A stretch of DNA of 64,000 bases from Achatina immaculata (GCA_009760885.1 CM019716.1:11354438-11418437); one strand, 5' to 3'; counted from the first letter of the stretch, positions 1-11,010 are shown. Numbers and translations are program-made. Notes: a model not told the origin generated them from the sequence alone.

Positions 1-1735
1 ATTGTTCATACTGGTCAAACTGTTCATACTGGTCAAATTGTTCATACTGGTCAAACTGTTTATGTTGTTCAAACTGTTCATACTGGTCAAACTGTTTATG
101 TTGTTCAAACTGTTCATACTGGTCAAATTGTTCATACTGGTCCAACTGTTTATGTTGTTCAAACTGTTCATACTGGTCAAACTGTTTATGTTGTTCAAAC
201 TGTTCATACTGGTCAAACTGTTTATGTTGCTCACACTGTTCATACTGGTCAATCTGTTCATACTGGTCAAACTGTTCATACTGGTCAAACTGTTTATGTT
301 GTTCAAACTGTTCATACTGGTCAAATTGTTCATACTGGTCAAACTGTTCATACTGGTCAAACTGTTCATACTGGTCAGACTGTTCATACTGGTCAAACTG
401 TTCATGTTGTTCAAACTTTTCATGTTGTTCAAACTGTTCATACTGTTCAAACTGTTCATGCTGTTCAAACTGTTCATGCTGGTCAAACTTTTCATACTGG
501 TCAAACTGTTCACACTGGTCAAATTTTTCATACTGGTCAAACTTTTCATACTGGTCAAACTTTTCATGTTGTTCAAACTGTTCATACTGTTCAAACTGTT
601 CATGCTGTTCAAACTGTTCATACTGTTCAAACTGTTCATGCTGTTCAAACTGTTCATGTTGTTCAAACTGTTCATACTGGTCAGACTGTTCATACTGGTC
701 AAATTGTTCATACTGGTCAAATTGTTCATACTGGTCAAATTGTTCATACTGGTCAAACTGTTCATACTCGTCAAATTGTTCATACTGGTCACACTGTTCA
801 TACTAGTCAAATTGTTCATACTGGTCAAACTGTTCATACTGGTCAAACTGTTTATACTGGTCAAACTGTTCATACTGGTCAAACTGTTTATACTGGTCAA
901 ACTGTTAATACTGGTCAAACTGTTTATACTGGTGAAACTGTTTATATTGTTCAAACTGTTTATGTTGTTCAGACTGTTCATACTGGTCAAACTGTTCATA
1001 CTGGTCAAACTGTTCATACTGGTCAGACTATTTATGTTGTTCAAACTGTTCATATTGGTCAAACTGTTCATATTGGTCAAACTGTTCATACTGGTCAAAC
1101 TGTTCATATTGGTCAAACTGTTCATACTGTTCAAAGTATTCATGCTGTTCAAACTGTTCATATTGGTCAAACTGTTCATACTGTTCAAAGTATTCATGCT
1201 GTTCAAACTGTTCATACTGGTCAAACTGTTTATGCTGTTCAAAGTGTTCCTGCTGTTCAAACTGTTCATGCTTTTCAAACTGTTCATGCTGTTCAAACTG
1301 TTCATGTTGTTCAATGCTGTTCAAACTGTTGTTGTTATAACTGTTCATGGTGTTCAAACTGTTCATGCTGATCAAACTATTCATGCTAGTCAAACTGTTC
1401 ATGCTTTTAAAGCTGCTTATGCTAGTCAAAATGTTCGTGCTGATCAAACTGTTCATGCTGATCAAACAGTTCATGCTTTTAAATCTGTTCATGTTATTCA
1501 AACTGTTCATGCTGTTCAAGCTGTTGATGCTGATCAAGCTGTTCATGCTAGTCAGACTGTTCAAGCTGTTGATGCTAATCAAGCTGTTCATGCTAGTCAG
1601 ACTGTTCATGCTGTTCAAGCTGTTGATGCTAATCAAGCTGTTCATGCTAGTCAGACTGTTCATGCTGTTCAAGCTGTTGATGCTAATCAAGCTGTTCATG
1701 GTAGTCAAACTGTTCATGCTGTTCAAGCTGGTGTG
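1..1735. repeat. 18-bp minisatellite, left edge of window
   Basis: About 96 copies of an 18-bp unit with core gttcatactggtcaaact run from the first base, so the true left end lies outside the window. Units drift to right-hand variants (gttcatgctgttcaa), and from about 1,516 they form a 54-bp higher-order unit of three 18-mers. Because 18 is a multiple of 3, long frames stay open on both strands. I do not read these as proteins. Confidence 0.97.
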
Positions 1736-1768
1736 CCAACTTCTGCCGTTTATGAGCGTGTTCTAGAC

Positions 1769-2002
1769 CAGTGTTTCTTAGCCTGGGACCATATGCCCTC
1801 GGGAAGGAGGGGCACGTAATAGTTTAAGGGGCCATAGCTGAAAAACTTGGAGCAGCGGAGAAACGAAACTTGTTGAGGGGGCCACAGAAAATCTAAGTGT
1901 ACTACAGTGTAAATATTATCTCGATGACGTCAGAGAACATACCCGCTATCTCCCCCTATCTGTATGGAGGAACTTTGCATCGTCGCAAGTTGAGAACCAC
2001 TG
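1769..2002. mobile_element. Possible short hAT MITE or internal terminus copy
   Basis: This 234-bp stretch starts with the hAT-like end at 1,769 and stops at gttgagaaccactg, which resembles the inverted complement of a hAT terminus. The 8 bp after 2,002 do not match the 8 bp before 1,769. A separate MITE is therefore less well supported than the long element ending at 9,712. Confidence 0.25.
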
Positions 2003-2093
2003 AAGAAGCAGCTCCCACGGTATTAGTTTCTAATACTAGGACAGGTAAGGTCAGGGGGACATCGAAAAGAATACACAAAGTACCAGTATAAAT

Positions 2094-2150
2094 AGGAAGG
2101 AAACAAATGCGGGCTGGTAGACCACGAAATAAATACAACTACAGGAAGGA
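2094..2150 (+). repeat. 49-bp tandem repeat, left part
   Basis: One copy plus the first bases of the next, beginning aggaaggaaacaaatgcggg. The same 49-bp unit resumes at 6,452 after the LINE, showing that the LINE interrupted an existing array. Confidence 0.88.
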
Positions 2151-2473
2151 ATTAGCGGGGTAGGGGTATCCCCTATCAAAGGAGAAGTAAGATGCCTCCT
2201 TACCTCCGTCAGTCTATGGGACATCCTTGGGCAAGGTGGAGTACCCGTATAGCCCCCCGACCAGGGTGACGTGAAGCCATGGGAGCAGGTGGTGGATGGA
2301 ATGGGAGAGCAGCCGACAGATAATGTTGGTTATGTTCACCATTCTATGATGGTAGGCAGATGATCTCAGTGTAGGGACAATGGCTACAATCACTGACTAG
2401 TACAGTCACTGCCCGGAAGGAAAGCAATGGTAAACTATTTTCTGGAAATATACCAAGAAACCCAAACAGCAAC

Positions 2474-3320
2474 ATGGAAGATCAGATAGGAAAAAGATCT
2501 GGTGGTGAGTCCCCCAGGTCAGATAGATCTAATTTTAACACTGGGGAAGAGTATGAGACAGAGGTCAGCACTAGTAATTGTGATGACGGACAAAATCCTG
2601 ACGGTGTTACCAAGGAAAACCCCTGTATCAAACTAAAAACAAAAATAAGAGTAGGAACATGGAGTGTGAGAAGTATGTATGAGGGGAAGTATCAAATAAT
2701 AAGTGACGAGATGAAAAGAACGGGAATACACATTTTGGGACTCTGTGAACATCGATGGAAAGGATCAGGACACTTTAAGAGTGAGAATGATAGTATCTTT
2801 ATATACTCTGGTGGAGAATTAGGAGGAAAGAATGGAGTGGCTTTTTACTTGGACAAATTAACATCAAAAGCATTTAGGTTACAATCCAGTAAGTGATAGA
2901 ATTATCACTATCAGACTTATGGGCACTCTTAGAAATGTAACAATTATCCAGATATATGCACCTATATCAGCAGCAGAAGAAGAGGAAGACTTTTATAACA
3001 CACTGCAAACGACGATAGACCAGGTACGGAAAAATGATAATGTATTAATAATGGGAGATTTTAATGCAAAGATTTGTACAGAAAGAGTAGAAGACGAAGG
3101 ATATGTTGCAGGGAAGGTGACAATCTAATGGCGTTTTGCATGGAAAATGAGCTAATGATCGCTAACACACTTTTTTAAACAACATCCAAGAAAACTTTAC
3201 ACTTAGATATCATCTGATGGGAAAACCAAGAATCAAATAGATTACATTTTAGTGCAAAGAAGGTGGAGATCAAGTATAACATCAGCAAAAACTTTACCAG
3301 GTGCTGACACGAGTTATTAA
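2474..3320 (+). pseudogene. LINE endonuclease (APE-like) domain, broken
   Basis: The frame at 2,474-2,896 contains TWSVRSMYEGK, the start of the exonuclease-endonuclease-phosphatase fold, and GLCEHRWKGSGHF, the catalytic-glutamate region. After a stop and a frame change, 2,919-3,128 contains IQIYAPISAAEEE and GDFNAK, a metal-binding and active-site motif. A third frame near 3,225-3,310 keeps NQIDYILV. The following SDH-type motif is not intact. In LINEs this enzyme nicks the target DNA to prime reverse transcription. Relatives are often mislabelled as craniofacial development protein 2. Confidence 0.82.
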
Positions 3321-3641
3321 TAGCAGACATGAAGATAAAGATAAAAAAGACAGTTACGGGATCAAGACCACTCCGCTTTGACCTTACAAATATACTAGAA
3401 CAATATGGTATAGAAGTGAAGAACCGTTTCGAAATCCTGATGGCTGTACAGGAGGAGATGACACCAGATGAATTGGCTACGCAGGCCAGAGATATCTTAA
3501 TAACAGCAGCTAAAGACATGGTTCCAGTAAAGAAAACACAAAAGAATGGATGGATTACAGCAGGCACACTAGAACTGATAAAACAAGTAGAGAAATGAAG
3601 ACGCAATGGAAAGTGACAAACGACAAATAGGAATATACATC

Positions 3642-5653
3642 TTTAACAAAAGAAGTACAAAGAAACATAAGAAAAGACAAAAAACAATACATGCAAGATT
3701 GTTGTGAAAGAATAGAAAGATATCAGAAGTGTGGAAGAGATAGTGAAATGTTTAAAGAAATGGAGACATTGACGAGAAATGTCACACCTAAGCTAAATGT
3801 AATTTGTGATGAGATGGGGAGTATCTTGACAGAGACAGAGGAAATTCTATAAAGATGGAAGGAATATTGCAAAGGAATGTATGAATTAACTGATTGTGGA
3901 AGCAGAACTCAACAGTGTGTATTATTATTGGAGGAGAAGGAACCCGAACCGACAATGGAAGAAGTTTTATGGGCAATAAAGAATCTGAAAAATGCTAAAT
4001 CACCAGGATGTGATGAGATAACAGCTGAACTTATTAAAGCAGGAGGAAAGGAATGTACAACAATCTATCATGCACTATGTAAAAAGATATGGCATTCAGG
4101 TATTTGCCCAAAAGAATGGAAAAGAATTGTATTCATACCACTGCCAAAAAAAAGGTAAGCTGAAATTATGCACAAACTACAGAACTTTTGCCCTGATTGG
4201 TCATGCCAGTAAAATTCTGTTAAAAATCATAATGGGTAGACTTTGTAAGAAAATAGAAGTCAATATGGTCCAAGCTGGTTTCAGGCAAGGAAGAGGATCA
4301 AGAGATCATATATTCGATATAAGATTTATAATAGAGAAATGCAGAAAGTTTAATGTGAATCTACATTTATCTTTTATAGACTATTCAAAGGCATTTGTTT
4401 GTGTACAACACCAGAAACTTTGGGAAATAATGGGAAAAAATAAGATTTCCAACACATTTGATACAACATCACTGCTGTATCTAGACCAACAAGCAGCAGT
4501 AAGAATAAATGGTGAAACAACAACTTGGTGTGACATAAAACAAGGGGTCTGTCAGGGGTGCATGTTGTCACCCTACTTATTTAACTTGTATACTGAAAAT
4601 ATAATGAGGAATGTTAGAGAAGATGTAGACAAAGAATATTACGATGCTTTAACAAAAGAAGTACAAAGAAACATAAGAAAAGACAAAAAACAATACATGC
4701 AAGATTGTTGTGAAAGAATAGAAAGATATCAGAAGTGTGGAAGAGATAGTGAAATGTTTAAAGAAATGGAGACATTGACGAGAAATGTCACACCTAAGCT
4801 AAATGTAATTTGTGATGAGATGGGGAGTATCTTGACAGAGACAGAGGAAATTCTATAAAGATGGAAGGAATATTGCAAAGGAATGTATGAATTAACTGAT
4901 TGTGGAAGCAGAACTCAACAGTGTGTATTATTATTGGAGGAGAAGGAACCCGAACCGACAATGGAAGAAGTTTTATGGGCAATAAAGAATCTGAAAAATG
5001 CTAAATCACCAGGATGTGATGAGATAACAGCTGAACTTATTAAAGCAGGAGGAAAGGAATGTACAACAATCTATCATGCACTATGTAAAAAGATATGGCA
5101 TTCAGGTATTTGCCCAAAAGAATGGAAAAGAATTGTATTCATACCACTGCCAAAAAAAAGGTAAGCTGAAATTATGCACAAACTACAGAACTTTTGCCCT
5201 GATTGGTCATGCCAGTAAAATTCTGTTAAAAATCATAATGGGTAGACTTTGTAAGAAAATAGAAGTCAATATGGTCCAAGCTGGTTTCAGGCAAGGAAGA
5301 GGATCAAGAGATCATATATTCGATATAAGATTTATAATAGAGAAATGCAGAAAGTTTAATGTGAATCTACATTTATCTTTTATAGACTATTCAAAGGCAT
5401 TTGTTTGTGTACAACACCAGAAACTTTGGGAAATAATGGGAAAAAATAAGATTTCCAACACATTTGATACAACATCACTGCTGTATCTAGACCAACAAGC
5501 AGCAGTAAGAATAAATGGTGAAACAACAACTTGGTGTGACATAAAACAAGGGGTCTGTCAGGGGTGCATGTTGTCACCCTACTTATTTAACTTGTATACT
5601 GAAAATATAATGAGGAATGTTAGAGAAGATGTAGACAAAGAATATTACGATGC
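3642..5653 (+). repeat. Perfect 1,006-bp tandem duplication within the LINE RT
   Basis: Copy 1 is 3,642-4,647 and copy 2 is 4,648-5,653. I compared reading frames and junction bases at a constant offset of 1,006 and saw no difference. The boundary shares a single C. Copy 1 ends before RT catalytic motif C, so only the sequence after copy 2 contains YADD. Either a very recent duplication or an assembly artefact would explain the identity. Confidence 0.93.
3877..4646 (+). pseudogene. LINE reverse transcriptase fragment, first copy
   Basis: The frame from 3,877 shows SPGCDEITAELIKAGG (entry to the RT domain) and ends in an A-rich run at about 4,146-4,158. The next frame (from 4,070) carries QAGFRQGRGSRDHI, motif A as FIDYSKAF, and motif B as QGVCQGCMLSPYLFN. 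It then runs back into the start of the duplicated unit instead of reaching motif C. It is therefore a catalytically incomplete RT copy. Confidence 0.88.
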
Positions 5654-5726
5654 CATAACAATTGGAGGTTATGAAATACCAGAGATTAGATATGCTGATG
5701 ACACAGAAAAGGAATGGGAAAACTAA
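4883..5726 (+). pseudogene. LINE reverse transcriptase, second copy with YADD
   Basis: This repeats the motifs of copy 1, including FIDYSKAF and QGCMLSPYLFN. It continues past the duplication to IPEIRYADDT, with the catalytic YADD at 5,691-5,702. The same A-run frameshift (about 5,152-5,164) splits it. Shortly after YADD the frame stops at 5,726, with the normal downstream residues missing, so a small deletion follows the active site. Confidence 0.88.
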
Positions 5727-5777
5727 TTATGTCAGTCCGTAAGAACAGCGAAGAGCGTTTTAAACCTCTATCTCAAT

Positions 5778-6440
5778 GTGAAGAAAACTAAATTGATGAC
5801 AACTGACAAAACAAACAAGGCAGTTGAAATATGTATCAGTGAGGAAAAACTGGAAGAAGTGGAGAGTTTTGAATATCTTGGATCACTGCTAACTAATAAT
5901 GGAGATACAATGAGGGAAATTAAAAGGAGGACATCTATCGCTCTTCAGAAAGTAAAACAACTAAAGAATCTGTGGAGAGGAACAGACAGAACTACACAAA
6001 TAAGATTTTTAAAGGCATGCATCTTTCCCATCACAACATATGCCTGTGAGACCTGGACTCTTAACAAAACAGCTGAGAAACACATAAATGCCGTTGAATG
6101 TAAATGCTATTCTTCGAATATCATGGACACAAAAAATAACACATATTTCCATACCATAAGAACTTAATATTGAAGAAGGCTGGCTAGTAAAGAGGATTAA
6201 ACAAAGAAAACTTAAATATTTTGGACATATTAAACTTCATGATAATCTAGAGAAGACCATCTTAGAAGGGTGCATAATGGGAAAAAGAAAGAGAGGAAGA
6301 CCAAGGCGAAAATGGCTGCAAGACATCGTTGATGATCTGCAAATGGGTGCATCAGCAGCAGGCCATCTTGCTCACAACCGAGAGGCCTACAGGAGTGCTG
6401 TTTGGGAGGCAAAGTTCCGCAAGGGACATGCAAATGAATG
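5778..6440 (+). pseudogene. LINE RT thumb and C-terminal region
   Basis: The frame 5,778-6,167 contains FEYLGSLLTNNGD, IRFLKACIFPITTYACETW and related motifs that follow RT domains in LINEs. After a frame break, 6,170-6,440 continues with LKYFGHIKLHD and GKRKRGRPRRKWLQDI and ends near the tandem tail. Confidence 0.82.
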
Positions 6441-6451
6441 AATGAATGAAT

Positions 6452-6597
6452 AGGAAGGAAATAAGTGTGGGCTGGTAGACCACGAAATAAATACAACTAT
6501 AGGAAGGAAACAAATGTGGACTGGTGGACCACGAAATAAATACAACTATAGGAAGGAAACAAGTGTGGGCTGGTGGACCACGAAATAATACAACCAT
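6452..6597 (+). repeat. 49-bp tandem repeat, right part
   Basis: Three copies start at 6,452, 6,501 and 6,550 with core aggaaggaaacaagtgtggg. They match the copy left of the LINE at 2,094. Confidence 0.92.
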
Positions 6598-6862
6598 AGC
6601 CAGACGGCAGTGGTTAGACTCATTGGGTAAGAACCCATACTTAACCAGAGCCAGACGGCAGTGGTTAGACTCATTGGGTAAGAACCCATACTTAACCAGA
6701 GCCAGACGGAAGTGGTTAGACTCATTGGGTAAGAACCCATACTTAACCAGAGCCAGACGGAAGTGGTTAGACTCATTGGGTAAGAACCCATACTTAACCA
6801 GAGCCAGACGGAAGTGGTTAGATTCATTGGGTAAGAACCCATACTTAACCATAGCCAGACGG
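6598..6862 (+). repeat. 51-bp minisatellite
   Basis: About five copies of a 51-bp unit beginning agccagacggcagtggttag follow directly on the 49-bp array. Variation is mainly cag versus aag after acgg. Confidence 0.95.
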
Positions 6863-6947
6863 GACACGGAAAGATGGACGTGATAGACACGTACGGATGG
6901 GAGATTAGTCAGAGATCGATAGACAGACAGAGGGGACTCAGAAGAGA

Positions 6948-7567
6948 GGAACAGCACCAAGGATCAGAGCAGAGGAACAGCACCAAGGATCAGAGCAGAG
7001 GAACAGCACCAAGGATCAGAGCAGAGGAACAGCACCAAGGATCAGAGCAGAGGAACAGCACCAAGGAGAGCAGAGGAACAGCACCAAGGAGAGCAGAGGA
7101 ACAACACCAAGGAGAGCAGAGGAACAGCACCAAGGATCAGAGCAGAGGAACAGCACCAAGGATCAGAGCAGAGGAACAGCACCAAGGAGAGCAGAGGAAC
7201 AGCACCAAGGAGAGCAGAGGAACAGCACCAAGGAGAGCAGAGGAACAACACCAAGGATCAGAGCAGAGGAACAACACAAAGGAGAGCAGAGGAACAGCGC
7301 CAAGGAGAGCAGAGGAACAGCACCAAGGAGAGCAGAGGAACAGCACCAAGGAGAGCAGAGGAACAACACCAAGGATCAGAGCAGAGGAACAACACCAAGG
7401 ATCAGAGGAACAACACCAAGGAGAGCATAGCAGAGGAACAACACCAAGGATCAGAGGAACAGCACCAAGGAGAGCAGAGGAACAACACCAAGGATCAGAG
7501 GAACAACACCAAGGATCAGAGGAACAACACCAAGGAGAGCATAGCAGAGGAACAACACCAAGGAGAG
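6948..7567 (+). repeat. 23/26-bp mixed minisatellite
   Basis: About 25 units share gaggaacagcaccaagga. Two length classes, 26 bp (with gatcagagca) and 23 bp (with gagagca), are interspersed, with a few shorter variants. It stays open in several frames and yields Q/E/R/T-rich conceptual peptides that I do not consider real. Confidence 0.95.
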
Positions 7568-7603
7568 CAAAGAGAACAAGAACCCGAGTAAAGTTCGCAG
7601 AAG

Positions 7604-7868
7604 AGAAGTTGTAGAACAAAGTTATAGAGCGCCATATACCAAGCTTTAAGAGAAGTTGTAGAGCAAAGTTATAGAGCGCCATATACCAAGCTTTAAGAGA
7701 AGTTGTAGAGCAAAGTTATAGAGCGTCATATATCAAGATTTAAGAGAAGTTGTAGAGCAAAGTTATAGAGCGCCATATACCAAGATTTAAGAGAAGTTGT
7801 AGAGCAAAGTTATAGAGCGCCATATACCAAGATTTAAGAGAAGTTGTAGAGCAAAGTTATAGAGCGCT
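7604..7868 (+). repeat. 47-bp minisatellite
   Basis: Nearly six copies of a 47-bp unit beginning agaagttgtagagcaaagtt end just before the transposase remnant. Confidence 0.95.
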
Positions 7869-7911
7869 TAAAACAATGGTGAGTTATGCTTTCATGGCTG
7901 TGACAGTGTAC

Positions 7912-9419
7912 TAGTATGTATGGAAATCAGTTATTATGGAACATAGTAGATGTTTATTATTCTCTATGGAAAATGTCACGTGCTGACAAGAAATACAAAC
8001 CTCTGGAATATTTCAAAGTGTTGCGAGATCATTTTGAAACTAGATCCATAGATAAGCAAATGTTTGTTGTGAAATCAACTAAATTAGACAAATGTTTAAT
8101 TGCATCTTAGGATATATCAAAAATGATAGCAAAGGAAGCCAAACACACAGTGTAAGTGAATCTTTAGTGCTGATAGTAGTGTCTTTTGTGATTTCAACTG
8201 CCACAAACCAAGAAGTTCATGAAATTATTGAGTCCGTTACTTTGAACAACTCCTTGGTGACGTATCGATGAAATGGCAGACGATGTTGAAAAACAGCTTG
8301 TTTCCCAGTTAAAAGTTAAGAAGTTTGCTCTGCATGTTGATGAATCATGCTTACCAGATAACGCAGCAATATTGATAGCTGATGTCAGATACTTGGATGA
8401 AGATAAATTAAGAGAAGATATGCTTTTTGCTCGAAAGCTTAACACAGACACTAGATGTGAAACAATTTTTGAAGAATTAAAGAGTTATTTCACTGAGGAT
8501 GATATCCCCCCTAGAGAAAATCCTGGCTTGTGTTGCTGGTGGTGCTGCTTCCGAGAGCCGCTTCCATCATAATTTTGTTGCTTTGTGGGACTCAGCTGTC
8601 GCATTTTTCAGTGGCCAACAAATTGACAAAGTGATCACCTCCGCTAAATACGACACATTTTTATCTTTGTGATATGTTCCAAAAACTGAACTTGTTAAAT
8701 AAGCATCAGTTGCCCTTTATCATGCAAAGAAATTATTGAGGCATTTCCTGGAGAACTGAAACTGTACACAAACAAGATTGGACGTCGAGAATTTGCCAGG
8801 TTTTCTTCTCTGTACACAAACAAGACTAGACGTCGAGAATTTGCTAGGTTTTCTTCTCTGAACACAAACAAGACTAGACGTCGAGAATTTGCCAGGTTTT
8901 CTTCTCTGTACACAAACAAGACTAGACGTCGAGAATTTGCCAGGTTTTCTTCTCTGTACACAAACAAGACTAGACGTCGAGAATTTGCCCAGTTTTCGTC
9001 TCTGGCGGCAGTAAGTTCTGAATTAAAAGATGACATGTTCCTGTACGTGGACCATTTGAAGCAGCTAAATCATGACAGGGAAGCTCGTTTTCGTGATACG
9101 CTGAATACTGATATTCTGTCATGGATAGTTGATCCATTTGTGGTGAATGCTGCTGATGTTGATGTAACGTTTCAAAATCTTCTCGTCGAGTTACAGAACG
9201 TTGTGAAAATCCAAGCAAGTGTTAAACGAGAGAAACATTTTTTTTTCTAGTAAACGCTGCAGTTTCCAAGGTCTCCACGCCTGTGACAGAAGGGAAGACT
9301 GTCACAGCATTTCCTACGTCGTATTTGGTGGAATCAGGTTTCAGTCAAGTGAGTTACCTGTTAACACATATTCGCACATGCCTGGACGTAGTGAGCAGAG
9401 TGAGATGCGCTTGTAACTC
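7912..9419 (+). pseudogene. hAT transposase (ZBED-like group), frameshifted
   Basis: This is a relic of a hAT transposase, the enzyme that excises and reinserts its own element. From 7,976 the frame reads SRADKKYKPLEYFKVLRDHF and stops at 8,108. A downstream frame has DISKMIAKEAK. The best-preserved block is 8,273-8,572, with KKFALHVDESCLPDNAAI (likely the first catalytic Asp) and DVRYLDEDKLREDMLFARKL. The central hAT domain is largely missing. From about 8,714 one frame runs to 9,250 through a 16-residue tandem repeat to DHLKQLNHDREARFRDTL. A last frame (about 9,304-9,419) keeps AFPTSYLVESGFS, the hAT C-terminal dimerisation signature. At least four breaks make it inactive. Some vertebrate ZBED and SCAN domain host proteins derive from this group, but nothing here suggests domestication. 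Confidence 0.85.
8765..9004 (+). repeat. 48-bp in-frame coding minisatellite in the transposase
   Basis: Exactly five 48-bp copies begin tacacaaacaagactagacg. Each encodes 16 residues, roughly YTNKTRRREFARFSSL, in the same frame as the flanking transposase sequence. Copy 2 has one synonymous change (gcc to gct). Copy 3 starts NTNK, and copy 5 has AQF. Confidence 0.95.
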
Positions 9420-9712
9420 ACCTTACTGAAACCTGCATAAAAAAAGCCTGCATCACTTCACCAAGCCCAAGGGTCACATTGACCAAGTAATAAATTCCAC
9501 TAACAATAAAACTGTGTATGGAACTGAATGCTGTAAGCTGCATTAATAAACGTAGTACAAACACAAACATATACTCAGTGTATAAGGCAAGTAGAGTACT
9601 GCATTCTGCAGCTGTTTTTTTTTTCATCAGTTATAGGAGGAGGAAGGGAGCCACAGAAAAAAGCAAGGTCAGAAGGGGGCCACGGGTGAAAAAAAAAGGT
9701 TGAGAAACACTA

Positions 9713-10800
9713 TTCTAGTTAATGATGAAGCTGAAAGAAAGGTCCATTTCCTGACAAGTTCCTACTGGTAGCTGTGGCTGGGGATCTATTTATTTGAAAC
9801 GGATAGAGTACATTTCACAACTTCCTGAGGCGTGTGTATGACAGCGCGTCCGTCCGTCCATCCATCCATCCATCCAGTCAAAACAAAAGCCTAAAATTGT
9901 GAGCGCCCACTTTTATTTCCAAGCAAATGGGACAAAACAAAGGTATCAAAAGAAGACAATATTTTCTTACAACGTGAACACTGGGTGCTAACACTTGTAC
10001 GGCGCACCGTTTTCCCACATTTATGAAACAGATCTACAACAATTAAATTATTATGATATAATACTGTCGTTATTTATTATTTCATAATAACTTCATGAGT
10101 GAATTTTAAGAGCAGTACAGAAGTTTATATGCAGAAAAATGGAAACAGAAATAAAGAGACTGGTAGGCAATTGTTAAAGAAGTCTGTCATGACAAACTTC
10201 TCTATCAGAAATCAATAATAAACATATTTTTATGAACAATAAATAGTCTCAGAGATTTAACATGTTGAAATGTGCAGACATGTTGTTGCAGGATAACAAA
10301 ATGTCTTAAAATGTATTGTCATAGCAAAAAACTGAAAAGCAAGGTAACATTTTGTTAACATTCCCAGGAGAAAGCAATAATTGTAACAAATTTCCATAAA
10401 CAGAAATCCAGCCAACAGCTTCTCTGACAAGATGTGCTTATGTCTGTATCAGAGAGAAAAGGTAAACTTTCATGCTGAAGCTGAAGTGTCTGAGTGTGAC
10501 ATTTCTAACTTCATTCATGAAGATGACAGTAGGCACATAGCAGACAACACAGACTGACTGATGACAGACACATTGATGATTTATTGTTTGTTAGACAGGC
10601 TATATACACTGGAGTTTCAAGCAGTGGAAGAATGGATCTTTGAATGGATGGATGGTATGATGGATGGATGAATCCAGAGGTAAATGTAATCAGGAGAGCC
10701 GGAAGTCGATGAAGAAAAGCTCACATACTGATGGTAGACTCAACTTATATGATAACAAAATGTATTATACCCGTTGTTAATGATCCGACTTTCCCCCTGT
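9713..10800. other. Non-coding, no gene seen
   Basis: AT-rich sequence right of the hAT element. It contains a short gtcc/atcc microsatellite at about 9,847-9,877 and a ggatggatgg-like stretch near 10,640-10,670. I see no coding signal. Confidence 0.6.
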
Positions 10801-11010
10801 AACCAGCGGGACATGTCTTTGGCTAGACATAACCAGTGGGACATGTCTCTGGCTAGATATAACCAGCGGGACATGTCTTTGGCTAGATATAACCAGTGGG
10901 ACATGTCTCTGGCTAGATATAACCAGCAGGACATGTCTTTGGCTAGATATAACCAGTGGGACATGTCTCTGGCTAGATATAACCAGTGGGACATGTCTTT
11001 GGCTAGATTT
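10801..11010. repeat. 30-bp minisatellite with alternating units
   Basis: Seven 30-bp copies share gggacatgtctttggctaga. The first six alternate between a cggg/cagg..tcttt type and a tggg..tctct type, giving a 60-bp dimer period. Confidence 0.96.

Larger units (their letters stand above)
2151..6451 (+). mobile_element. RTE-like non-LTR retrotransposon (LINE), inactive
   Basis: The element carries an APE-type endonuclease (2,474 to about 3,320), a reverse transcriptase (about 3,880-5,710) and a C-terminal segment with a basic GKRKRGRPRR stretch (about 6,276). It ends in a short ATGA/AATG tandem tail (6,431-6,451), as in RTE-type LINEs. Its 5' leader (2,151-2,473) is GC-richer and non-coding. 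Stops and frameshifts break the frame at about 2,897, 3,128, 3,600, 4,155, 5,162 and after 5,726, so it cannot make a complete protein. It sits between copies of a 49-bp repeat, so the true target duplication (perhaps aggaaggaa) cannot be told from the repeat. The clade call is inference from domain order and tail type. Confidence 0.85.
1769..9712 (+). mobile_element. hAT-superfamily DNA transposon, decayed and heavily nested
   Basis: The left end at 1,769 reads cagtgtttcttagcc and the right end at 9,698-9,712 reads ggttgagaaacacta. These are imperfect inverted repeats of the hAT type. Flanking 8-mers are ttctagac (1,761-1,768) and ttctagtt (9,713-9,720), identical at 6 of 8 positions, as expected for an old 8-bp hAT target duplication. 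A degenerate hAT transposase in plus orientation lies at 7,912-9,419. The interior is inflated by an RTE-like LINE and at least five minisatellites. A second hAT-like terminus (gttgagaaccactg, 1,989-2,002) could instead mark a short non-autonomous copy, but it has no matching target duplication. Confidence 0.72.

Noticed and set aside
2..1819. 605-codon plus-strand frame and a 232-codon minus-strand frame
   Set aside because: Both are produced by the 18-bp repeat (a multiple of 3). No non-repeat domain, no splice or start context.
2474..2896. Host craniofacial development protein 2-like gene
   Set aside because: The sequence is the endonuclease of a LINE followed by RT motifs; that label is a known misannotation of such elements.
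6874..7614. 246-codon Q/E/R/T-rich frame and minus-strand C/S/L frames
   Set aside because: They are translations of the 23/26-bp minisatellite. Frames cycle with unit length and show no selection for protein.
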